A DNA stretch of 64,000 nt, taken from NCBI GenBank assembly GCA_022266195.1, contig WHVY01000002.1, forward strand, positions 4,045,001 to 4,109,000, read 5' to 3'. The notes under the pieces were generated by a model, which was not told the origin of the DNA, searched no databases, and saw only the letters and a list, made by a program, of their open reading frames with translations. A program made the translations under genes and the position numbers. This document shows, piece by piece, positions 38,645 to 49,528 of the stretch. Each line of letters starts with the position of its first letter. The stretch's first letter is position 1. The DNA comes from Tetranychus cinnabarinus (taxonomy: Eukaryota > Arthropoda > Arachnida > Trombidiformes > Tetranychidae).

Positions 38645-38701
38645 ATTCGAAGAAAATTTGAAAATATTTTCGAATTTTTCAAGAAAATTTTCTTCGAACT
38701 T
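38645..38701. repeat. Inverted repeat (14-15 bp arms)
   Basis: TTCGAAGAAAATTT on the left faces AAAATTTTCTTCGAA on the right with about 24 bp between, which itself contains ATTTTCGAATTTTT. It would form a stable hairpin. No transposon ends or target duplication noted. Confidence 0.65.
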
Positions 38702-41117
38702 GAAATTTTTCCAATTTTCTGGTAAATGCTAGATTAATAACGAGTCGAATTTTTCGTGTTGAAACTTTTCTTTTGGCCACTTTTAATCACAATAAATAAT
38801 CGGATAGAACATTTTCCAACTGCAAGAAAGGTAAATGGTTGAGATTTGATATATTATCCTAACCAAAGGACAGATGATAATGATGATGAGAAGGGTGATG
38901 ATAGGAGGGGAAAGCGAAAAGATAAAGTGCCAAAAAAACAAATGGTCAGTGCAGCTTTTTATTGAACCTTTTTTACTGTTTCGTGTATCAACCAGCAAAT
39001 ATATTTATCACCTCGACCAAGTTATTTATACCTTTGGGTTGACAGTTTTTTGCTTCATGGCAACATTTACTTAGGCTCATCGTTCACCTTACATTTTTTG
39101 TTTCTTGCCTTTTCCTTATTACATTAACTTTCTCTATTCATATACTCGACCATCTAATATTATTATCTGATATCAAGAGTTTATTACACTTGGACTGAAC
39201 ATGACCATTACAGTTTATTATTACAAAAAGACGAGAAATCAATCATAATTTGCAAACTCGAACCAAATGAAGGTAAAATTGCAATCAAAGTTTTACTTTC
39301 AGAGTTTCGATGGCATTGACTGGGAGTGAAAAATATCTCTCGTCTTTTCGTCAAACTGGACTCTGTAAACATGGATTTGATGCATTTTAGGAGGGAAGCT
39401 CAAGTTAATCCAAGAATGAAAATCCATGGAAGAAAAAAAGTGTTCCTTTTCTTGGGAAACACTTTTGTTTTTGCACTGGAAAATGAACGAATCCTCATGC
39501 AGGAAGAACATGGTTCATCATGAAGCCAATAGAGATTAAATAAAGTTGTTGAAATGTTGAGCTTTTCTCTTCTCTTTTCTTCTGCAAATCTTTTTTTCTC
39601 TTCTGCCAATTATTCAACACTGAATAATTATCCATCAACTTGAATCAGCTTAACATGAAAACCTTGATAATCTTTGCTCTTGTGAAAATTTCATTCAAGA
39701 AGAAAAAAGTAAAATGGCGAAAAAAAAGGCTGAAGCAAACATTCAATTAATATCATCTGGAAACCTCAAACAGTGTATTAACAGAAATGAACAAAAAATA
39801 TAATTCCATTCAGAACAACACTTTAATTATCTCAATTGTTAATGTCAACGATGAATGGTTAATTATGTTCATCATTAAAGGTGGAAATTCTGTTTTTTGC
39901 ATTTTCGGATTAACTGTTGAAACGATGAAACATGTCATCAATTGATACACAAATGTGATTAACAGAAAAATTGTGTAAGAAGAAATCGAAATTTTCCTTT
40001 TTTTCTTTTTTCCTCCAATTCCAAGAATCGCATAATTTTGCTCCTTATTGTTTGATAATGATTTACTGGGAGTGAAACTGTAATCATTATTATCTGAATA
40101 AGCCTTTTGAATTATTTCAAGAATCTTGTTCTTTCATGAGAAACTCAAATCTTTATTTTGATTCCTTTTTTCACACTCACTTGTCATGATAGTTTTACGA
40201 CTTGATATTCAATGATTTAAAAAATTGTGTTAAATTTTTTTCGCCTAATTTTCTTTTCTCATCTTTTATTAATATCATTATGCTTATCAACTGATGTCAT
40301 CAGTTTTGGTGTAAACTTTCAAGGAAACTTGAACAAGTGAAAAGATATTCCATTTATCTGGATCATTCATTTTCATTCAACAGCAAACCTTGGATAATGA
40401 GAAATGTTAAATGATATATTTGTAGTGAAGATGAGATATAATAATGGTTATTTATACAAATGATGGAAATTATTGCATATTTTTTCGCTCTTTTTTTTCT
40501 TTTCTTTTTTTTTGTTCGGTTGAAGGTTCAAATTATCTGATTTCAATTGTTTCAAGGGAAACACTCTGAATGCAATATTCACAATGGATGACAATTTTGA
40601 GTCATTTTTTGTCACTCATTTTATGCTCATGATAGTCTTTTCTCTTGTATTACTTTTTTTTCTCTTCGCTCTCACTTTCTCTCACAATTCAGTGAATAAT
40701 ATTCTGGTTAACAATACTGAAGATTATATTTTCTTACATGATTAATGGTCTGTTTAATGAAAAACACTTTCTTCAAGTCAACTCAAGTATTGTTACAACA
40801 TTTAAACTGTATGTTTCAGCCTTTTTTATCTTAAGCTTTCTACATGTGAACATGTCAACCTTTAACTAAACTTTTATCGATATAATTATCATTATTGAGA
40901 AAACATTTTGACATGTTGTTCATGTTGATGAATTTAGTGCAAGGTATTTGCAACGCTCATGCCCATTCCACTGGCATTATCTTGGAAACATTTTCAAATC
41001 GAATATTCAACAAACAAATTTCTCCAAATATCATTGTTCGCTAGTTCTTAACTTGTAGCCAAAAACAAGTTCAATTGACTTTTAACACTTTTCAACCGCT
41101 ATAAAAGTCTAACTCTT

Positions 41118-41190
41118 AGTTTACGTGTTTTAGTCCTGTGGCTATGACTGACTCTTCACCTAGAGGCCCCATGTTCAAGTCTGTTAGCAT
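41118..41190 (+). tRNA. tRNA-like element (degenerate, Glu-like)
   Basis: An A-box-like sequence (TAGTCCTGTGG, 41,131-41,141) and a B-box-like sequence (TGTTCAAGTCT, 41,172-41,182) have tRNA spacing. Between them, GACTCTTCACCTAGAGGCCC resembles the anticodon arm and variable region of tRNA-Glu (anticodon position TTC). Stems are imperfect, so this is a tRNA pseudogene or a SINE head, not a confident functional tRNA. Confidence 0.35.
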
Positions 41191-44100
41191 AAGGTGTTGA
41201 CAGTACCACCAAAGGTGTTTGAATTTCTTGTACAAGCCTCAGATTGAATGACTTTATGACCGAGCTTTTCCGACCTGACGTTCTGTCGAGGCAAAAAAGG
41301 GACTTTTGAAGTGATTTTACCCGAAAAGTTCAGAGGAAAATTTTAAGATTTTTTAAGCTTAAGATAACGTCTGTTTAGAAATGAAAAGATTCTGTGAAAG
41401 ATACTGCTTTGCTGATGCTCTGAAAATATTTCTGTGAATTTTTTCTTTCTAAACATTAATACTTTGGTTTTATACTTGGAGATGAATTTAATCTGGATAA
41501 ATCTTTTGAAATGTTGTTTGGAACTTCTCACCCTGATGAGAAAACATTTGAAATAATCCCAATCAAAACGATTGCTTGCAAGTTGAACAACATTTACTTC
41601 AATAAAATGGAAAATAAATATTCAATTTGAGATTTGGTCCAGTTGATTCGATCGCCTTAATCAAGATAAATTGTTGAAATGAAATGCTCAAAAGTGGCCA
41701 ATTTATGTTAAAATAATTCATAGAAAATCTTTTGAATTATAAATGATAAAAAGTAGCATCAAGATTATTCCCAAGTTGATAAATATAAATAAATCAAACA
41801 TTAAATTTTTTTCCATTGAATAATTTTCTACTTCAAAATTTGGGCAAAAAAAGAAAGAGAAAATTAAAACAAATAAAATCATTTAATCGATAATGAATAA
41901 TATCACGAAACCATTATTCAACATTTGCCAAAACAAATGCAATATTAATTCAAAAGTGTTTTCACATCGGAATCACAATACAAAATAGATCGACAAACTT
42001 CGTCCAACAAACAATGAAAATTTTCCATTTTTTTATTCTCGATGATTGAGCGATTTCCAATGATAATTGAAACATTCAATTCTGACAAATTTTCAAATCT
42101 TTTTCAACATTTCACAGAAATTTCGTCATAAAAAATCTCTGAAAAAAGATTCCATTTAATCGATTTAAGTTTATTAGACTTTCATTTTCTCAGCTGCTAT
42201 GAAATTTCGCAAAACAGTTTCGAACCAATTTCGAGTCGATTGTTGAACAATGTCTATGCAATTAAATCGACAGTTTATTGTTTCTCATGATTGAATTGTT
42301 ACATTTGCTTGGTTAGCATTTTCATGTTCAACATGAATTATCTGAAGATGACTTGAAACGACAATATTTCTAATTCGTTCAACTTTTTTATCACTTTCTT
42401 AATCTCTTTCTTTCTCGCTAACGATTATTAAAATAATAAGATCAGGAAACAGAATCAGCAGAAACATATTTAACCATGAAAAGGTTTATTGAAGCGAAAT
42501 TTGGAACTAAAGTGAAATTTGTTCTTCTTCTCAAGATTTCAATGTTGATTAATCTGACTTGAACACACAGTTGACCTTAGAAGGTAAATGAAGCAACCAC
42601 ATGAATGACTTCATCTTGGTTCATTGAAATAAAAAGTAAATTTGTCCAGATATTTACACTTGAATTGAAGTTGAACCAAATGAAACTTTTTTGTTGTCCA
42701 AAAATATCAAAACTTGATCATCATCAAGAGCAAGATAACTCATAAAACTAACATAATATTGGAAAAGCCAAAGTAAAGAGGAAAGCATTTGAGGAAAAAA
42801 AGTCATTGAAAAGTCCAACATTTATTTACCTTTAGGTGTTAACCTTTTAAACCTTAAATATTTACCTCAATAGCTTGAGGCCGATTGTATGATTAAAGTT
42901 TCAATTAACATTCAATAAATATTTAAACTTTTTTTTCTGTCCAATTCATGAAGAGAAAGAAAGAAAAATTTGAAAACAAATAAATTTCAAGTAAAGAGTG
43001 GAAATTTTAAAATCAAACTCTTCTCACTTGAGAATCGGCTTGGGAATGATAATTTTCACTCCCAGGTTGAATCATTAATTTGAACTGAAAAAAGAAGAAA
43101 AGAATACATTTTTTCTGACAAAAATACATTGATAATCATTATTGATTACAGGGTTAATAAAATGTATCTTTTTACGTTTCCTTGTTATTTCCTGTTCACT
43201 TGATCATTGAATCAGAATATGAAAATAAATCAAATGCTTTGACCAAACTGATATTAATCAGACCGCAGAGAATGTGAATTAATCAGACTATTCAGAACTT
43301 TTCACATTCAGTTGCAGAACTTTCAGCAATACAGAAGGATTCGATAAACTTTTATCAGAAAAATTCGATTCATTTGGAAATTCGAACAAGAACATTTCGA
43401 AAAAAATTATAGCTCAAAATCTGTAAGAATCCTGTCTGACCAGCAAAGAGCGATTTGAGTCACTTCATCAGAGTAACTCGTGAAAATATTCTGACTCGTC
43501 TGATAATCGAATAAAAAAATTTCGAAAAATATTGCTCAAGAAATTGATCAACTGAACTATTAATCTGAATCTGAATGAAAAAGTTCGATGATAGGAATTT
43601 TAGTTTTGCCAACTTTTTGTTCAAAGAACTCGGGTTTGTGAAAATGTTGAAATACGAGTTTCGCATTGAAAAGTTGATGAACTTTGTTGAGATTGATAAA
43701 CGCAAATGTGTGCCAAACTCATTGAGAACGAACTGGATTCATGATTGAATAATCTCATCACGTTCGTCAAATATTTTCCCACTGTTATCGCTATTGAACT
43801 GCTGGGAGCGAACATTCGTTTATGTTATCAGCTTTTGTTACTGGGAGTTGAATAATTATCAGAGGCCATTATTATTAGTTTAATGTGATAATTATATTTG
43901 GAAGCTCATTTAATCATAATGATAATTTCTGTTAAGTTCAATAAAATTCTGTTGGGATTGAATATTTTTTTCTTTTTCTTTTTTTTACGATTTTTCCATT
44001 TAAATTTTTAGTTCCTCTCTATTATCATGTTAATTATATTTTTCATTGTTTGTAATCATTACGTTAATTAGATTGACCTCCCGCTTCTGATTAAATTCAT

Positions 44101-45033
44101 TATTAGATATCAGAATGGCTTGGAGTGAACTTTGCTTTTCCACTTTTTAGGCCAACTCATTATACCAACATGGGAATAATGCCAATGTAATTATAGTCTG
44201 TTGACAATAGTTGATAATTTCAACATTCAGTTCATCTCATTGTCCAACTTGAAATGAACTTTTCATCAAATTCCATTGCGATTTCCTTTTAGTTTTGAAA
44301 AAATTGGACTTTTCATGAAATGCTTAGAAAGTTCATTTTTTTCAACTTCAATTCCGTTATCTCATGAATTGAAGCCTTTTGAATATTTTCAATAACTGCT
44401 GATAATTCAAGTTCAATCTTGCGAGTAACTTTGAATCGCGATTATTAAGAGTTTAAAAGTTGCTCAGAATTATGATTGATTGAAACGAAATCAGGAAAAG
44501 AAGAAAAATTTGGAAAGAAAACATGAGAGAATTGTTTTCTTTCATGAACATCATCAACTGATCAGAATGACTCTATTTTGCTGTTATTTATTCGCTGATA
44601 CAGTTTCTATTTTGGGTGAAAAGTTGATGGAACTAGTTGAGAATAAATGTTTGAAATAATACTTGGAATGTTCACTTTTCTATCAACGAAAATGGATAAG
44701 TTTCCATCTTGAGCTAAATAAAGATATCCAATGTGTACTTGAAGTTGAATGATAATGATACTTTTGAGAAGAAAATTTCATCTTTCATTCTGAATGGTTG
44801 AATTGGAAACAAGAAAAAAGTAGAAATGTTTCCATTCTCAAACAATATGATTACAATTATTTTTTCAACTTTTCCAGTTTCAACAAAACTTCGCTATAAA
44901 ACTTCTTTACTGGGAGTGAAAACTTATCATTATCTCAATTTTTGCCATTTCCAGCGTTTTATTACCTAACAAGTTGAGCGATGACTTATTATCATCATTA
45001 TTGTTGTATCATTTTTGAACTTTATCTGCACTT

Positions 45034-45036
<3 letters not shown>

Positions 45037-45077
<41 letters not shown>
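45037..45077. repeat. TC/CT microsatellite
   Basis: About 20 uninterrupted TC units, 470 bp upstream of the K2P exon and next to a variant of the 13-bp motif (45,087). Confidence 0.95.
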
Positions 45078-45080
<3 letters not shown>

Positions 45081-45550
45081 CTCTATGCTGGGAGTGTGAG
45101 TAAAATGATAAAAATTTGTAGCCTTCATTCATCGCCTCCCTGTTTGTGTATTCATTGTGTTTACAAGTGAAGAAAAAATAATATTTATTATCAACAAGAA
45201 AATGTTTTCTTGTACATTATTACAATGGTGAAAGAAGATGATGATAAAGTTCACCAGATGAAACAAGAGTTATCAATTACACGGAATGAATATCAGATAA
45301 CAGAATGTTGTTGTTGATGATATCATTTGCTTTTCTTTTCAGGAATTAGTAACTCATTCGCCTTTTCCCCTTTAATCATGTTCGCATTCAATTACACTTG
45401 GTTACAATCAAAGTTTTGTGTAGCTCATGTTGCTCTTCAGTCCATGATATTTGTTCAGCTTTATTTGAGTTTAAGATTTTCCATTGAGTAAAGAATGGTG
45501 AAAAAAACCATCAATTTTCTCATCACTTTTTTCTGTTTGTTCTGTTTCAG

Positions 45551-46851
45551 GATACGGAAATATTGGACCAAGAACTATGGAAGGGAAAATGTTGACAATT
45601 TTATATGCACTTTTGGGTATTCCATTGATGATTCTGTTCCTATCCAAGATGGGCTCAATGTTGGCCAATGGGTTGAGATACTTTTACCGTAGTTGTTGCA
45701 GTTGCCTGCCCAGTCCAAGTGCATCAACACTACCCAACTCAGGGACACTTGATGTCCTTGATCCTGTCCATTTATCCTCCTCAAGTGGACTCTTATCTCA
45801 CCATGCTCATCACTCGCACCACCATTTACATGATCATTATCATGTTCATCATATATCATTGAATGATATTCACAATAACACAACCGGTCATGTAGCCCTT
45901 CACTGCAACTCTACCTCACCCAACACCACTGGTACCTTAGGTATAGTCTGCAAGGGAACCCCGGGTACGACTACTTGCTACGGTGGATCAGGCACTTGTA
46001 ATGCCATTACAGTGTCTGGTTCAGGTGGTGGTGGAGGTGGAGTGGCTCTGTCTCCGACCGTCGTCTCGATGGGTAACTCGGTTGGTCCGCTGGGTGGAAC
46101 CTTGGGTGACTCGGAGACCAAAATATGCCCTGAAACAGAAGTGCCTGAACATTATACTACCTGTGGTGGACTGTTACTTAACCGTCATTCCCATGCAACC
46201 ATACTTCGTGGTGATACCCTTCATCATCACGGTGATCATATCAATGCGACTCTTGCTACATGCCAAGGTGATCATAGTGATTATCGATACCAAGAAACGA
46301 ATCATCATCATCCAGGTTCATCTCCCTGTAATCATCTAATTAACCTTACAAGCGCCACCAACAATAGTAACCCAACCAGTAAAACAAATGATAATCAGAT
46401 GAACAATAAAATGTGTGATAATAATTACAATTCAAATTATTATCCCAAAACCGTCCCAATAACGTTGTGTTGTATTATAATAGCAGTTTACATTTTTGCT
46501 GGAGCTTCAGTGTTTTACCTTTGGGAAGGTTGGAGCTATTGGGAGTCAGTTTATTTTTGTTTTGCCTCAATATCGACCATCGGCTTGGGCCAGGCAACCT
46601 GGGTTTTAAGTGATTTCAGAAATTCCGAGAAAAAGTTGATTCTTTGCTGTTTATATATTTTATTTGGTCTATCCCTTGGTGCCATGGTTTTCAACCTTTA
46701 TCAAGATCACTTGAGACGTAAACTGTCAAACTCAAAGTGCGCTAAACGTCATTCAACCGAATGTCCACATCATCTCACAGAACGTGAACTGTTGACTGCA
46801 ACACCAGCACCCAACAACCCGTTACTGGGTGAAGATGATTTCGACGTTTGA
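45551..46851 (+). CDS. Two-pore-domain potassium channel (K2P), 3' coding exon; 5' part not found
   Basis: The exon follows a good acceptor (TTTCTGTTTCAG) and begins inside the first selectivity filter: the split codon G|GA gives G-Y-G-N-I-G-P, so the intron is phase 1. It runs to TGA at 46,849-46,851, 432 aa. In order: filter 1 end; M2 (LTILYALLGIPLMILFLSKM); a cytosolic loop of about 250 residues (45,697-46,452); M3 (VPITLCCIIIAVYIFAGASV); pore 2; M4 (LILCCLYILFGLSLGAMVFN); and a short tail ending DFDV. K2P channels are dimers giving background K+ leak in the plasma membrane. Odd points: the loop, usually tens of residues, is rich in His, Gly, Thr and Asn; filter 2 reads TIGLGQ, with Gln where Asp/Asn is normal, and lacks the following VP motif. 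M1 and pore helix 1 must lie upstream but were not seen. A polyA signal AATAAA is at 47,442. Confidence 0.85.
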
Positions 46852-49425
46852 CTATTGGAACCACAAGAGTGAGATAATCAAATGAATGGTAATCTCAAAG
46901 TGCTGTTATTAAGATCAAGGTTTACAATCTACTAACCTGATGATGAAAGTTGAAATAATTATTTTTGTTGTAAATTGAAAATGAACGCGTAAAAGAGTCA
47001 ACTTTTGTTTCATCATGTCAAGTGCTCAAGTTCAACATGTTGGGGAAAAGACACTAACCAGACTCATGGTTGACCAAATCTTCAAATGTCATCATGATGA
47101 GCCAAAAATGGTTTGGCAAAGAAAATGAAAAGAAGAAGAAAAAGAAGACGAAAAAAATGATAATGTAATTTTAATGCAATTATCATTGGAATCTTTCGAT
47201 TCACATTGGTTAACCCGAGAAAACATTGAACATTCGTTGAACCCAATTGTTATATTACACTTTAATATATTACCTTTATTGATAATAGTGGCCTCAAGTG
47301 TGAGGTTAAATTTGAGCAAACAAATTCCCAATGTAAAGGAGGAAATAATGATTAAAGTGGGACAAACAAGGAAAATAAAGGAATGAGAAAAGGAGCAAAA
47401 ATTGTATTCCATATTGAGTATACTATTAGTTAATTCAATTGAATAAAAAGTGTTTACCAGATAAGAAATGATTATTTTATTTATTTCATTGAATCGATTG
47501 TGTTATTAGAAAGCATTTGCCATTATTGTTTCTCTTTCGCGTTGATGATGATAAACGTTTCTCGGATTGACGTTTGACTCAAATGATTGTTTGAAAAATT
47601 CGCGCCAACAAAAGTTTACAAATTTTCTTGGCTTTGCTCGCCATTTCAGGGTTAATTTAACAGACGGTTAAATAATGTTTACAATTTAAATGGTCCAGAA
47701 CCATTGGCCATTTTATCCTCATTTTAATCATAACATCTTGGCCTTTTTAAAGGAAAGAAAAGGATGAGTTGAAGAAAAAGGAAAAAATAAATTCATTGAA
47801 ATTAAAGAATAGTGATAAAATTGTTTCAAAGTATCAATTGATTGTTAAAAGTTCAATCTGGGACTAATGAAAATGATTCATTAAGCGAACATTTTGTCTA
47901 AAAAAGTTGCAAACAATCTAAAATTCAAAAGAACAAAGAAAATTCAGAAAACAAATGATTTTCGCGACTAGGTTGTTGCTTAATGGCGGTTATATGTAAG
48001 TATCGATTTAATAGCCATTTAATATCAAATCCAAAACGCTATAACTCTTGTTTGCATGATCTTGAATGATCTAATGTAGCCAATTGTAGAGTTTGAAGAT
48101 AGCTAAAAGAGTGATGGTTTTGGATGCTAACAAGACCTTTAGGTCAAAGGCCAAAATGAAAAGAAATATCGATGCATTGAAAAAGTGTTCGACATCGTGT
48201 GTTCATGCAAAGCAGGTGAACGTTTCTGTAAGTGATTGATCTTTATTGGAGTCAACAGATACGCTTTCTTGAGAGTTTATTAGCAAACTCATTATCAGGA
48301 AATCAGAGGTTGAGGAGTGCATCTCAGAAATAACAGATAAATTATAACTCGAAAAACTGAAGAAATTGAACGAACCACAAAGTCAGTGCACTCAGGTTTT
48401 CCATCTGGATAGTTGAGTATTCATTGACTACTTCTTTACTCAACGAAAAAGCAGTTCAATTTGGATGGGAAATTGAAATTGAATGGCTCAACTTTGCAGT
48501 TGAGTTGAAAGTATTTTTACAGCAAAAACTTTTCCATGAAAAATCAATCAACTTGAAAATGAACTTTTGTCACAAATTGCAAAGGAAAAGTAAAGAAAGA
48601 ACAAATTGAGCGAAAAAAAGGTAAAGAATTTAAATTTTTCTCCTCAATTTTTATAGTCGAGTTGATAATGTTTGTTTTATTTTAAGATGAATGAAAGAAA
48701 AGATGAAGATGAAGAAAAGGATAAAAGTGAAACTTAAAAGTCAACGATAGTCTCATTCATCCTCATCTTTTCTCTCACTTTTCTTCTTCTCTTGCCAAAT
48801 GATGCCAAGAATGAGACAAAAAAACAAGGAAGACGCGAAACAAGATGAAAAGTCTTAATTTCGTTAACTCTCTCTCTCTCTTTCGATTCACTTCTATTCT
48901 CAACATCACTAATTGTTTCCCAGTTTTAATCATCATTTTACACTCATCTTTAGACTGCAAATTTCCCTGTTTCCACACTTTCCGTTTCCTCTGAATTTAA
49001 CCAGAAAATCTGATTCTCTCCCAATAACCTTACAATCAATCAAATTTTACTTCAACCTTTAGTGAAATCGAAACAAAACTAAATAAATTTCATCAACATC
49101 GAAAAGGAAAAAAAATCTTCTCTTTTTTCCTCATTATTGTCTTATTTATCTATGTATTATGTTCACCCAGTTTGAGCTTTGTTATTATTTGCTCACATTT
49201 ACTCATCTATCTTGTTATTCAATCATCATCATCATTATCATAAACACATTGTCAACTTGATTCATTTATTTTCATTTTTCTGTTGCTTCCAATTTTTCAC
49301 TTTCAACAATTTTCCTTCCCTTCAAAGTTGATCAATTAATGTTCATCTTGTTCATTACAAGTTACAAGCGTTTACAGTTTCCCTCAAAGAAGATTCAAAT
49401 TCAATCATTCAATGGGCTGATAAAG
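46852..49425. other. 3' UTR of first K2P gene and intergenic spacer
   Basis: The likely 3' UTR runs to an AATAAA at 47,442-47,447. The rest is AT-rich with a CT-rich run near 48,870. A probable non-coding first exon of the second K2P gene ends at 49,425 with donor GTAAGA. No other gene seen. Confidence 0.5.
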
Positions 49426-49528
49426 GTAAGAAAAATTTTCGCCTTTTCACCTTTTCTCTTTTTGTCCCCTTTAATTGATCCATTTGTCGACTTTGTCAGG
49501 TTCTGTGCTTGTTCCCAGACTTTGTTTT

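Larger units (their letters stand above)
33713..45550. other. Gene-poor stretch upstream of the first K2P exon
   Basis: Probably includes part of the upstream intron of the K2P gene whose second coding exon begins at 45,551. No exon encoding a first K2P membrane segment ending in Thr-Ile-G|GT was found. Contents: an unrecognised 106-codon plus-strand frame at 34,064-34,384; four exact 13-bp motif copies (36,172; 39,319; 40,075; 44,909); a tRNA-like element at 41.13 kb; a perfect short inverted repeat at 38.65 kb; and a TC microsatellite at 45,037-45,077. Confidence 0.5.

Noticed and set aside
45983..46339. 118-codon plus-strand frame inside the K2P exon
   Set aside because: Alternate-frame shadow of the long K2P loop.
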